DNA of 64,000 nt, taken from the NCBI GenBank assembly GCA_027625915.1, contig JANTQA010000047.1, positions 12,028,001 to 12,092,000 of the forward strand, read 5' to 3'. The notes below the pieces were generated by a model, which was not told where the DNA came from, did no database searches, and saw only the letters and a program-made list of their open reading frames with translations. A program made the position numbers and the translations under genes. Shown here piece by piece: positions 10,201 to 19,881 of the stretch (position 1 is its first letter; the number at the start of each line of letters is the position of its first letter). The stretch is from Anaeramoeba flamelloides. Its lineage: Eukaryota; Metamonada; Anaeramoebidae.

Positions 10201-11362
10201 TTCCACAACGCCTATAATGCTTTCAAGGTGTTTGATTAAACAGAATTTTTTTTAATACTGGAATTTGAATTCTAAATGGAAAAAAATTTTCACCTCCTTT
10301 TCCAGAGCCTTCTTTTAGAAATTGAGTTCTCAAAGATGTAGGTTGTAATTTATGGCTTCTATTTGTGTCTGAAAAAGATAATTGAAAATTGAGTGAAAAT
10401 TTTTCCCGTTTATTATTCAAATTCTAGTAAAGCGTTTCAAAAATGAAGTTATTTTTGAAATGAAACCGTCTCTTCTGCTTGAAATTGAATTAAAAACAAA
10501 ATTTTGGGTTTAGTTGTTTTAGTTTTCAAACCAAAAAAATAGATTTGTTGGAAAAAGAAAAAGAAAAAGAAAAAAAAAAGAGAATAAGAAAAAAATCAAA
10601 AGAAATCTTTACTTTCCAAATAAAATGTGATCCCTATTGAATATAAAAAACAAGAACGAAAAAAAAGAATAACAAGAAAAGTTAATTTGTAATTTTGAGG
10701 AATTCAAAATTGATTTTGAAACAATGAAAATTGTTATGAAAAAGAGAGTCATACATCAAACCAAGGGAGCTGAAGCCAAATAAAAAAGAGAATTTTTCTA
10801 TTTGGAAATGAATTTTGGGCGTTATTTTATGGAAAGAAGGGAAGAGAAAAAAAAAAGCAAAGAGGAGAGGTTACTAAAAAAAAATTATCAGGTATTTGGA
10901 AAATAAAAAAAGCAAAAGATAAAGGAAACCTTACAATTCATAATAAAAGGGGACCCATGAAATAACTAAGAATAACAACACCAAAAAGAAAAAATTGGTA
11001 GAAAAAATTGGTCGAAAAAGGAAGAAAAAAAATAATGTGTTTAGTTAAAATTAAGAAACAAAAAAAAAAAATTAAGTATTTTAAAGATCTTAAAAAAATA
11101 GCAAACGAATGTTGGCATAGCTTTCTAAAAATGAAAAGAAACCAACAACAGTCCAATAGATTAAAAGTTCTGTATCATCGTCTTTTGTCTCGGTTTTAAT
11201 TGCTTTATAAGATTTCTGTTTTATTGTATAAAAAAAAAACGAAATTGTTTTGATTTCTTTTTTTGGTGTGGTGTGAATTAAAAGACATAAACTTACATAT
11301 GATGGATATAAAAAAGCAATGACTGATTGAACCATTCCTGTTAAGGTTTTTCCAAGAACCAT
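4202..11362 (-). CDS. REEP/Yop1/HVA22 family ER membrane-shaping protein, six exons
   Basis: Exons (transcript order): 11362-11297, 11215-11107, 10965-10935, 10797-10755, 10633-10613, 4324-4202; all junctions are GT..AG and phases agree, giving 130 residues and a TAA stop. Seen: FLYPSYKSYKAIKT, then KDDDTELLIYWTVVGFFSF, SWVPFYYELKILFFIWLQLP, WFDGSHFIWK, and ILPYLNKHEKKIDEQV. This is the TB2/DP1/HVA22 signature: a conserved acidic DDT before the second hydrophobic hairpin, WxPFYYE, LWLQLP, and a lysine-rich amphipathic C-terminal helix. Family members insert as hairpins in the tubular ER and curve it. Exons 3-5 are only 31, 43 and 21 nt. Intron 5 is 6288 bp and full of repeats. The length is short for REEPs but close to plant HVA22. 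No second helper domain is seen. The start is the first ATG before the FLYPSY block. Confidence 0.85.
4660..5045. repeat. Family F repeat, copy 1, carrying a family A hairpin
   Basis: Contains GGGTACCTTGTGCGCCACT, GAATACCAATTATTAATCAT and TTTGATTTAATTATTGATAA, matching (inverted and direct) the arms at 40130-40290 and 41085-41200. The hairpin at 4818-4915 (TGTCTA..CAACA) sits at the same place as the hairpin at about 40031-40131 of the second copy. Lies within REEP intron 5. Confidence 0.55.
5028..5500. repeat. Family A composite hairpin array
   Basis: Opens with GTAGAGTTCCGTAGAGTGAC and then alternates CTAGGTTTTTTTGATGTTTT blocks with their complements (AAAACTCAAGAAAACCTAAC), forming at least four stems in series. 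Lies in REEP intron 5. Confidence 0.7.
5540..5800 (-). repeat. Family H dispersed repeat, inverted copy
   Basis: Reverse complement of the repeat at 14034-14290 and 32155-32410. Shared blocks are AACCTGGAAAATTGGGGTTT (versus CCAATTTTCCAGGTT at 14130), TAAAATATTTTTAAAAATAA and GATCTCTTATTAACCAAT. Partial copies lie at about 26930-27020 and 41740-41800. Each full copy adjoins a family A array. Confidence 0.6.
5801..6229. other. AT-rich intronic stretch, no gene
   Basis: Contains a run (5890-6060) of imperfect TTATAAA/TGTTATAA words with local inverted symmetry. Nothing coding is visible on either strand. Confidence 0.5.
6230..6676 (+). repeat. Family E dispersed repeat, copy 1
   Basis: Collinear with 59564-60012: shared CCAAAGTCCAAAAATTGGAT, AAAAGTGAATTTTTTGAGAT, GATTGATCAGTGAAAAAAAA and the end ATCGATTTGACAATTTTTTT. 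The two ends are inverted (AAATGTCAAATCAG versus CGATTTGACAATTT), so it is probably a non-autonomous DNA element of about 450 bp. An inverted partial copy is at 29390-29515. Confidence 0.65.
6677..9591. other. REEP intron 5 interior, no supported gene
   Basis: Two minus-strand open stretches, 7513-7758 and 7252-7443, have protein-like composition and good nearby acceptors (TTTTCTTTTCTAG before 7443, TACTTTTTAG before 7758). I could not find a donor of matching phase to join them and recognise no family. They lie inside the REEP intron on the same strand, so most likely chance frames or an old insertion. A G10 homopolymer occurs at about 7829. Confidence 0.4.
9592..10208. repeat. Foldback element with about 50-bp arms
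   Basis: TTGTGGAAAAAAAGTGAAGC..GAACATTA at about 9593-9645 is the reverse complement of 10155-10207 (CAGGTTCTATTAATGTTCCC onward) with about four mismatches. The 510-bp interior has no reading frame of note. Probably a non-autonomous DNA element inside REEP intron 5. Confidence 0.65.
10260..10424. mobile_element. C2-type palindromic MITE, solo copy
   Basis: Ends GAATTTGAATTC and TTATTATTCAAATTC, with mirrored subterminal TTTTCACCTCCTTTTCC and GAGTGAAAATTTTTCCCG. This is the same element type that is nested in family C copies (3441-3598), here alone in REEP intron 5. The 65-residue frame at 10223-10420 is repeat sequence. Confidence 0.65.
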
Positions 11363-12348
11363 TTTTGAAAAAATTGTTTTGTTAAAAGTGAGTGAAAATA
11401 ATAATATTTAAAAAAAATAATGTCGATTTATGTAATTTTTTTGTTCTCTGTTTTTGAAATCTGGTTAGGTAGTTCAAAATAATTTTTTTGGTAACGAGTT
11501 ACTCTGTTAATGTAATTATTTTCCAATTAAATATTTTTGACTAACAATTCACAGGTGAGAGTTATTCACCATAAAACTCCACTGTTTAGTTAATGAAAAA
11601 AATGGTTTTATTTTTATGTAATTCGGTTGAGAATAAGTATTAGATCAAAAACTTTTTAATTTTAGAGACTATTTGCTCATTAGTGGTTTATATATTGTTA
11701 AACAATTAGTAGACATTGGACATCGATCAGGTTTTTCCTTTCTCGTTCACACTTTGAAATAAAGTCTCTTTTAGTTATTTTGACTTGAGGTTCAACCCAT
11801 TCTTATTATTAAAGGAATGTTAGGAAAGGGGGCTTTAAGCACTAGTTTTTGTAATTTAGAGTCAAATTCAAGAACTTTATTCGATTTTTACTGACTTTTT
11901 TTCAATTACTAAATAGATTATACAGCTTTAAGTGTTGAGATCACAATCAAAAAAATAGTTTTTCTAGAGTCAAGTTTATCAAAGAATTGTTTAATTATAA
12001 AATATAAGAGGATTTTATTTCGGATTCTATGGTTCACCAAAGATCTCAATATAAAAAAAGTACCAAACAAATAAAGTGAAATCACAAAATACAAATTATT
12101 TCTTTAAAAACACTATTCCATACAAAACAAAAAAAAAAGGATAATGAGATAAAATTTTTTTCCTTATTTATTATTGTTCAACGAGTATTATAATGTAAGG
12201 TAATTTAATCACTATTTCAAAATCTTGATGTTGAATACCACATTTAAGAATATAAATTCAAAAAAGATGACTAAAGTTTTTGATTTCGGAAATTACATAC
12301 TTTTTATTTTTTTTATTGATTTACTTTTTGATATAAATATATTGTCAA
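11363..12348. promoter_or_regulatory. Divergent intergenic region between REEP (-) and eL32 (+)
   Basis: About 990 bp separate the two start codons, so promoters of both genes must lie here. No convincing TATA or initiator motif can be singled out in such AT-rich DNA. Positions about 12050-12185 resemble 13600-13860 and probably hold a decayed C2-type element. Confidence 0.35.
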
Positions 12349-12902
12349 ATGGTCAAGCCTTTAGTTAGACGCACCAAAGTCAAAAAACATCCAAAAAAAT
12401 TTAGAAAATGGAATTATAATAGATACAAAAGAATGTCAGTAAGTTACATCTTTTTTTCCGATCGAATAAAAAATTTAAAACAAACAAGAATAACAACAAA
12501 AACAAAATACAAAAAATCCTTAATCTGTACAAACTTAAATTGCAACAATGTTCGTATTTCTTGTTTGTTAATTCTTAAAACCTAACTCAGGAATCTTGGA
12601 GAAAGCCAATTGGTATTGACAGTAGAGTAAGACGTAAATATAAAGGTCTTCAAAAAATGGTTTCAGCTGGTTATGGAACTGAAAGGATCATGAGACACAG
12701 AATGAGAAACGGGTTCTTCAAAATCACAATCCACAATTTAAAAGATCTTGAAATGTTGCTTATGCAAAACAAAAAATTTGAAGCTCAAATCGGTAAAACA
12801 GTTTCTTCTCGAAAAAGAAAATTAATTGTTAAAAGAGCCAAGCAACTTGATATCAAGATCATGAACCCAACAGCAAGATTGGAAACAGAAGATAATAACT
12901 AA
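12349..12902 (+). CDS. RPL32: 60S ribosomal protein eL32, two exons
   Basis: Exon 1 is 12349-12438 (30 codons, ending RYKRMS) and exon 2 is 12591-12902 (103 codons plus TAA). The 152-bp intron starts GTAAGT and ends CTCAG, in phase 0. The joined 133-residue protein has the eL32 landmarks: PLVRRTKVKKHPKKF, SWRKPIGIDSRVRRKYKG, GYGTERIMRHRMRNGF, HNLKDLEMLLMQNKKFEAQI, VSSRKRKLIVKRAKQL and NPTARLETEDNN. eL32 is a structural protein of the large cytosolic ribosomal subunit and binds 28S rRNA; length matches the usual 130-135. No truncation is seen. The start ATG is the only one preceding the conserved basic N-terminus. Confidence 0.97.
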
Positions 12903-14033
12903 ATATATTTGTTTTTTTTTTTGTTTTACATTTTTTCTTTTTTATTCATACAGTAAAGATCTCAAGAAAGGAAACACACCATTATCCTTTCTTGTAAAAA
13001 TAAATTTCAAGGCAACAACAAATGAGTAAAATCTTTTTTCTTTTTTTTTTTTTTGCTTTTTTTGTTTTTGATTTTTGCTTTGTAATAAACAAACCGACAT
13101 TAAAATTTTAAAACACACCAATTTGAGATCAAGATCGGCACAAAAGAACACAACTCTCAATGAGTTACCACTTTTTGTTTTCTCAAAGAGATTTTCTTTG
13201 ACCCGATAATCCATGATCACAAAATAAAGCAAAATTTTTCAAAATATTTGGTTATGATCTGAAATTTTACATTACTGTTCGAGAAAAAAATCCAAATACC
13301 CTTTTTAATTGTAAACTTAAGACAACTGCCGAATAACAGAAACCACAAGAATCTTTTAAACACAAACACAAAAATGAAAAGTTATTCCAATTGCTATCGT
13401 TTTCCCAATTAATAAACAAATAATTTTATGTTCAATTTCCCATACCCATGTTTCTTCGTCCTTCAAAGAAAAAAGAAAAATTCAATAATCGACCATTATT
13501 TGATATTTAGATGGGATAAAATTCCAACCATTATCTTTAATCAATTCTGAAATATGACTTTCATTTAAAATTCTAATATACCCTATAAAAAGAATGTATA
13601 TAGAACGAAAAAGGTACCACACAAATAAATAGATAACACAAACTTCAAACTATTTCTTTCAAAGTACTATTTATAATACTGGTATCTGCCTAATAAATCG
13701 GGTAAAAATTTTCACCTCGTTTTCCATTTTCTTTTTCGAATGAAAAGAAATCACAAAAAACATCCTACTTCTTTGAAAACTCTATTTTCAAAACAAAAAT
13801 AATTAAGGTGAGGTGAAATTTTTTTTTCGTTTATTAGGCAAATACATCAGTAAGAAAAAAAAATGAAAAAAAAAAATTCTTCAGAATAAATCATCAATTC
13901 CATAATAAATAAAGTACTCTCAAATAATGTTAAAAATTTTTTTATCAAAATATTAAGACATCACTTTTTGTACAGGCAAATCATTGAAAAATTTTTTCAA
14001 AAAAAAATTGAATATTTTCTAATTTTACCCTTT
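12903..14033. other. Intergenic region with one minus-strand coding island and a C2-type MITE
   Basis: On the minus strand about 13584-13487, after an acceptor (CATTCTTTTTATAG), an open segment reads YIRILNESHISELIKDNGWN then FIPSKYQIMVDY and stops at TGA; its base use looks coding. It may be the last exon of a minus-strand gene whose other exons lie toward 16.6 kb. Positions 13686-13850 are a C2-type palindromic MITE with ends TGCCTAATAAA..TTTATTAGGCA. The rest is repeats and low complexity. Confidence 0.4.
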
Positions 14034-14290
14034 TTAATAACTTCAATCAGAATAAACACTATTGGTTAATAAGAGATCTTTGATCAAAAAATATTTTTAA
14101 AGATATTTTACAATTTAAGTTGGAAAATCCAATTTTCCAGGTTCTATTTAGTTTTTTTTCAAATTTAATAGTAAAAAATTAGAAAACTTTTTTGCTTCTA
14201 GCTAAGAGGTAATTTTATTATATTTTAAAAGTATTTTAAATCTGATGAAAATCTTTCAAATAGGGAATCAATTTTTTTGATTATTAAAGA
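14034..14290 (+). repeat. Family H dispersed repeat
   Basis: Matches 32155-32410 collinearly (ATAACTTCAATCAGAATAAA, CCAATTTTCCAGGTTCTATT, AGTAAAAAATTAGAAA) and 5540-5800 in inverse. No coding capacity. Confidence 0.6.
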
Positions 14291-14420
14291 ATTATTTGTT
14301 CTTTTAAATTAAAAAAAACATTTTAATTTTTGCTTTTTCGATTAGGTTTTTTTTAATTTTAGAAAGTAATTTGTTAATATTTTAGAATTTTTTCGGGTAA
14401 TTTAAAAAAGTAAAAAATAC

Positions 14421-14767
14421 CGCCGTTAGATTTTTCAAAATTTAAAAGAATTGAGCAAAATCAAAGATTTTTCTCTATGCTTTTGAATCCCGGAAAAGTG
14501 TCGCTAGCTTTTCTTGAGTTTTCTGTTTATTCGTGAAGTGTTCTAGGTTTTTTTGAGTTTTCTATTTATTTGGAAAATCAATAGATTTTCGTTAGGTTTT
14601 TTTTACTTTTTGAAATAAAACAGAAAACCTCAAAAAAAACCTAACGAAAATCTATTGATTTTCCAAATAAATAGAAAACTCAAAAAAACCTAGAACACTT
14701 CACGAATAAAAAGAAAACCCCAAGAAAACCTATGCACTCTACGGCACTCTACGGTACTCTACTGGCA
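14421..14767. repeat. Family A composite hairpin array
   Basis: Opens CCGTTAGATTTTTC with the simple CAAAATTTAAAAGAATTGAG hairpin. It continues with mirrored TAGGTTTTTTTGAGTTTTCT blocks around GAAAATCAATAGATTTTC, and closes with the 10-mer pair CACTCTACGGCACTCTACGG, the inverse of the opening motif at 2447. Confidence 0.8.
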
Positions 14768-16861
14768 GGGAATATTTATCATCAGTTATTTTTTTCTCTA
14801 TTTGAGTTTTTTTTAGATGAGTAGAACGTTTTCAAAACCATTAGTTATAATCTCTTCAAAAAAATATCCAAAAGCTGAATTTAAGGAAAATTCATTGTTC
14901 ATCAAACAAAAAATTTTACCCCAAAATAGACCTTTTTTTCTCCAATAGATACTTTTAAAAATCGCAGTACTATTAAAAACAATAAATACAACAATGATGA
15001 TATTTTTAAGAACTGGGATGTTGATTATATTGTGAATAAACTTGACGATTAACAGACATGAAATCTTAATTGTAGTCACTTTTTAAACTTGACAACACTT
15101 TATTTTTTTGAAATTGTTCCAAATTTTGAAAGGAATTACAAGATCAAAAATAAATAACTTTCATTTTAAAAGGTTTTACAAGTCAATACTTTTATAAAAA
15201 AATGTAATTTAAACAACTTTCCACTTCTTGGTTTTCATAAAAAGTAGTTTTAGATAATTGGAAGTTAACAAATATTTTTTTCTTTTCGATAAATTTCAAA
15301 AGTTTCAATTAAATTCAAAATGTTATCTTTTGTTAAGTATTATTTTTTACTTTTTTTTAGCTAATAAAAGTTTTGTTTAAAGTATTTGAAATTTGAAAAA
15401 TTATAAAAGAATATCAGAAACTGAAATCTTGCAGACCGAGAGTCTGGAAGTTCAAAAAAGTCGTGAAAGTATTTGGATGGATGGTGTTCTTTTTGTTGTG
15501 TAATTATAATTTTTAATATTTCAATTCAAATCTCAACAAATCAAATGAAAAAGGGCACAAACAATTAAATAAATCAAAATTTACATACAAATATAAAAAA
15601 AAAATTTATATATGGTTTTAAAAAAGTCATTTTCACATTATCAATAATTGAAAAAAAAAAGAAAAAATATTTTTTAATTTTTAAATATTTTTTCTAACAA
15701 ATTGTTTGGTCTAATTCACAAGAACCGTTATAACAATTCAATCATTTTTGTAAGAATTAATTAGATTATGAATTTTGAGAATCAAATTTACTAAAATTTC
15801 AAAATATCTTCAAGAAAACGGTTTTTGAAGAATCAAATTTTCGTCATCAAGCAAAAATAAAATTTCTTGGTAAAATTTTATTATTACTTTAAAACTTTAA
15901 TAATTATAATTACCATTCTTTTGAAAAAAAAATACAATTATTTTTCAATATGTTCAATAAATCAATTTTTTGGTTAACCAAAGAAATTATCTCAAAAAAG
16001 AAAAAAAAATCTTTTTTATTAATAATCCTGGACAACAAAAACTCTTTATTGTATAATAATGGTGAAAATAGGAATAAAAAAAGGGGTTAAAACTTTTTAT
16101 GAGTATTTGAAATAATAGGGATTTTAATGGTTTTCTTTTTTATAAAAAATTGAAAAAAATAATTTGATCTCATTGAACCAATTTTCTTTTTATGAGGTTT
16201 CATTGTCGATCAGAATAATTTTCCACTTTTAGTCTAGATAATTTTGAATCTAGAGAATATCACCAATAACATATTTTAATATTTTGCGTTTAATAGTAAA
16301 AAACTGATCTCTTGACTTTAAAAGGTAAACTTAAATTTTCACTTTTAAATACAATGATTTTAGGGCTTTTTGAAATCCTTTAGATTTTTATTCTGTAGAT
16401 CATAGCTAGTACTATTCAAGTTATTTTTCAATTCACAAATAAATCCTTTTCGTAGAGAAAAAAATGTTTTCAAAAATAATTGATTGTAAGTTTGGGAAAT
16501 TTTCAAAACTTCAAAATTAGATTTTTTTGGCTTTCTTTTTTTATCTAATATCATCCTGAAATGAGATAAAATCCACAATAAAATTCATGCGATTGATGAC
16601 TAAAAGAGAAATTGTTAGGTAATAAAAAAGAAAACAAAAGAATTTTGTAATTTAACACGTAATTAAATAATAAATCAAAACAGATAAAATTTCAAACTTT
16701 TTCAAAAAAAGTTGAATTTTTGAAGACAAAAGTTCAATACAAAACAAACCCAAGAAAAAATTAAATAAAGTAAACAAGAGAAAACATCGAAAACAATAGG
16801 AAAGATCATTTTTTTTTAAAAAACAAACATAATTCACCTTACCAATCTTTTTTAATACAAG
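14768..16861 (-). other. Unassembled minus-strand coding islands upstream of DPH6
   Basis: Open, protein-like stretches on the minus strand: 16360-16560 after a TTTCAG acceptor (MILDKKRKPKKSNFEVLK..), 15495-15430 (HHPSKYFHDFFELPDSRSAR, GC-rich for the region), and 14825-15000 (IYWRKKGLFWGKIF..). FFELPDS weakly recalls the start of a GRAM-type domain; this is a guess. With the island near 13.5 kb they could form one small-exon minus-strand gene divergent from DPH6, but I could not chain the phases. Confidence 0.3.
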
Positions 16862-18811
16862 ATGAAAATTGCAGCCTTAATTTCAGGAGGAAAAGACTCC
16901 TTTTTCACTGCACACGTATGTGTGAATGAACTTGGACACGAGTTATGTGCGCTAGTTAATTTGTACCCATCGCAGGAGGGTACGTATGAATTAGATTCTT
17001 ATTCTTTTCAGACTGTTGGCCACGAGTTGATTGAGGCCTATGCTGAGTGTACAGATCTCCCGCTCTACCGTCGCCCATTCCAGGGTTTGAGTCCTAATCA
17101 GGATTTGCAATACAAGCCATCTGATAAAAAAGATGAAGTTGAGGACTTGTATGCTATCTTGAAGTATGTGAAGGAAGAGATCCCAGATCTTGAGGGGATC
17201 TGCTGTGGAGCCATCTTGTCGAACTACCAGCGAACAAGGGTGGAAAATGTGTGTAGCCGCTTAGATCTAATTGTGCTAGCGCCACTGTGGCGCATTGGAC
17301 AACCAGAGCTCTTGAGGAGAATGGTCCAGGCGCCAATGGATTCCATCTTAATCAAGGTTGCATCGATGGGCTTGAACCCAAAGAAGCACCTCGGCAAATC
17401 CCTTGTCGAATTAGAGGATGAGCTAATGGAATTAAGCGCAAAGTACCAACTGAATTGTTGCGGCGAGGGTGGCGAGTACGAGTCATTAACACTCGATTGC
17501 CCAATCTTTGAAAAAAGAATAGTTCTTGATGATTTTAAAATTGAGATTACATCCGATAATGAATTTGCCCCTGTAGGGTATGTAATCGTCAAGAAATTCC
17601 ATTTAGAGCAAAAAAGTGAATTCCAAAATCTCACAAAATCCAAAAAGGGTTATAAAAATGCCGGCAAGATAATTATTTATGATAAACCTACCGAATTAGA
17701 GACAGGCGAAATTGAAATACCCCAAATAGATTTGAATAAATTAAATTATTATGGTAAGAATAATGAATCAATCCAATACAAGTTATTCTCTCAAAATGAT
17801 GACTACCTTTACATTAGTGGTGTTTGGAACCAAACAGAAGAAAAAGAACAAGAAGAAGAGAATTTCAAGGAGAATGCCAATGGGATAATTGGTGGGCTTA
17901 ATACCATTTTAAACCAATTTGAAATGAACTTGGGCCATATTGTTCTTCTTGAGATCGCTCTTAATTCAAACTCACAAATCCAACCACTGGAAAAAATCCT
18001 TAAGCAATATTTTCTTGTGAGCCCACCATCCCGTGTCATTTGGAAAAATTTAAATAGGAAGGGAAAACTCAAAATGAGTGTAACGGCTTCAAAAGGGAAA
18101 AGCAAATCCTTACATGTGCTTAGCAGATCAAATTTCTCGCCCCCATGCCTTGGTAATTATAGCCACCTTACAGAAGTTAATCAAAATATAATAATTAGTT
18201 CGTCGGTAACTGGTAGAAAGGCACTTGATCTCTCTTTCCCTGAATCATTTGAAGAAGAAGTGGAACAAGCAATTCTAAATTTAAAAAATTATTTAATGGT
18301 TAGCCATAGCTCTCTTCAAGATATTTTATACTGTAGGATCGCCACAAATGGAAATTTGCAAGAAAAGACCCTCGAAAAAATGAAATTAAATTCAAAAGCA
18401 ATAATCAAGATATTTAATACCCCTTCTTTAATTGAAGGCCGTATAGAAATCTTTGTAATTGCATTAAAAAAGGAATTAATCCAAGATTCTGAAAAGACTG
18501 TCTTTGAACAAAAGTTTGACAATTTGAAATTAAAGTCCCAAATATTTTCTTTAGACTCCCAGAGCCCTTCTTTTGCTTGTATTGAAATAGCCTTACCAAA
18601 TAAAAAGACTATAAACGAAAAGAAGATCACAGAAATAAATACATATCTTGAAAAGAACATCAAATTGGATAAATTATCAAAAATTAATCTTTATCACCAA
18701 GATAAGAATGCTTCTTTATTAAATCTATTGAAGAAATCACCAATTTCGATTTCTGAATATAATATCGATGGTTTAGAAGGATCTATATTTTTGGAATGCT
18801 ATTTTTTTTAA
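16862..18811 (+). CDS. DPH6: Diphthine--ammonia ligase (ATP-PPase plus two RidA-like domains)
   Basis: The 649-residue protein comes from one uninterrupted exon ending in TAA. Residues 1-230 are the adenine-nucleotide alpha-hydrolase domain: the PP-loop SGGKDS at 8-13, GAILSNYQRTRVENVCSRLD at 117-136, APLWR, and CCGEGGEYESLTLD near 199-212. Two YjgF/RidA-like regions follow, about 300-420 and about 440-545 (SPPCLGNYSHLTEVNQNIII, then a degenerate SSSVTGRKAL). That architecture is the fungal/amoebal Dph6 type. The enzyme performs the last, ATP- and ammonium-dependent step of diphthamide synthesis on elongation factor 2, in the cytosol. The ATG lies directly before the PP-loop strand, as in homologues. 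The first half is markedly richer in G+C than the second half and the flanks. It lacks introns, unlike the other genes here. Confidence 0.95.
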   Translation: MKIAALISGGKDSFFTAHVCVNELGHELCALVNLYPSQEGTYELDSYSFQTVGHELIEAYAECTDLPLYRRPFQGLSPNQDLQYKPSDKKDEVEDLYAILKYVKEEIPDLEGICCGAILSNYQRTRVENVCSRLDLIVLAPLWRIGQPELLRRMVQAPMDSILIKVASMGLNPKKHLGKSLVELEDELMELSAKYQLNCCGEGGEYESLTLDCPIFEKRIVLDDFKIEITSDNEFAPVGYVIVKKFHLEQKSEFQNLTKSKKGYKNAGKIIIYDKPTELETGEIEIPQIDLNKLNYYGKNNESIQYKLFSQNDDYLYISGVWNQTEEKEQEEENFKENANGIIGGLNTILNQFEMNLGHIVLLEIALNSNSQIQPLEKILKQYFLVSPPSRVIWKNLNRKGKLKMSVTASKGKSKSLHVLSRSNFSPPCLGNYSHLTEVNQNIIISSSVTGRKALDLSFPESFEEEVEQAILNLKNYLMVSHSSLQDILYCRIATNGNLQEKTLEKMKLNSKAIIKIFNTPSLIEGRIEIFVIALKKELIQDSEKTVFEQKFDNLKLKSQIFSLDSQSPSFACIEIALPNKKTINEKKITEINTYLEKNIKLDKLSKINLYHQDKNASLLNLLKKSPISISEYNIDGLEGSIFLECYFF

Positions 18812-19124
18812 AATAAGAGATTAAAATGAAATATTCATAGCAATTTTATTATTAATGATAATAATTTTATATAGATAAATATTAGATAGAAAAATATTAA
18901 ATGAAAATTATTAGAATAAATATAATTTATTGATTTATTCTTAACTTTTATTTTATTTTTTTTTTTTAGTTATTAATTTTTGTTTTTTTTTAAAACTTCT
19001 AGAGATATTCAATTTGTTAATAATTTTGATTTTTGAATAATTTGAAAATCCAACTTTTATTTCTCTTTTTTTTGACCTTGCCTAAAAATTTTTTTTTTAT
19101 TTTGCAAAAAAGAAAAAGCTATTC
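18812..19124. other. DPH6 3' flank
   Basis: A/T-rich 3' flank with T tracts. No gene or repeat recognised. Confidence 0.5.
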
Positions 19125-19676
19125 TAAACCATTTTTCTAGTTAAAGTGGTACACTTGTGGTAAGTGAATTACAGATTTTTAAATGATTTGAATGGATTTT
19201 AGAAGAAAAAATTTATTTTTGAAAAGTTCAAAAATTGAAATCATATTTCCACATTTTTCATTTTTCTTTTTTTCGATTTTTTTTACACTAATTGTTTTGT
19301 AAATTTTTTTTTTTTTGTGATTGCAAAGTCTATATTCACTCAAGTAAAAACTTGTTATTCTAAGGTTATTTAAACAGTGAAAAAGATTGTATAGAAATAT
19401 TATTTATTTCTGATTGGATTTGTAAATTAGGATCTTCAATTGGAGATCAAAACGAACCTTGTTACTTTGTTCAATATGTCTAGACTCAAAAATTTAGATT
19501 TTTTTTAAATTGTTAAGAAAATCTATTGATTTATTAGTTTTACTTCATACAAGTATCAAAAATTCTCTGATGTATATTATTCTACTTATTTCTTATTTGT
19601 TCCTTTATGGTTAATTTTAAAAATAATTAATATTTGAAAAAAAATGTTGTAAAAACTTTAACTGAAACAAAATTTA
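19125..19676 (+). mobile_element. Family C element, copy lacking the nested C2
   Basis: The left end TAAACCATTTTTCTAGTTAA and the right end (AACTTTAACTGAAACAAAAT) are diverged family C termini. The internal site GATCTTCAATTGGAGATC near 19435 is uninterrupted, representing the empty state of the C2 insertion. Confidence 0.75.
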
Positions 19677-19881
19677 TTCTTTCAAAGTAAAAAACAAAGT
19701 TTAAAATATTCAATATATTAATTTTTTTGTACAATTTTTGAAAATTAATTATTTTTCTATTTGGTGATTGATAATAAAAAAAGTCTTATAACTGTCCAAA
19801 AGAAGTCAAAAAGTCACCTGGGGGTAAATATAATTGATATACTCTTGATATAAATTTTACCAAGAAGAAATTTAAAATCTT
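19677..19881. other. Short AT-rich gap
   Basis: No reading frame or repeat boundary recognised between the family C element and the exon that ends at 19882. Confidence 0.4.

Noticed and set aside
10424-10474. Alternative last REEP exon (KRRFHFKNNFIFETLY then TAG)
   Set aside because: Phase fits, but the peptide does not match the family and its stop lies at a C2 MITE edge. The exon at 4202-4324 carries the conserved KHEKKID helix in the right phase.
17224-17643. 139-residue minus-strand frame and others within 17.1-18.7 kb
   Set aside because: Antisense shadows of DPH6, caused by its higher G+C.
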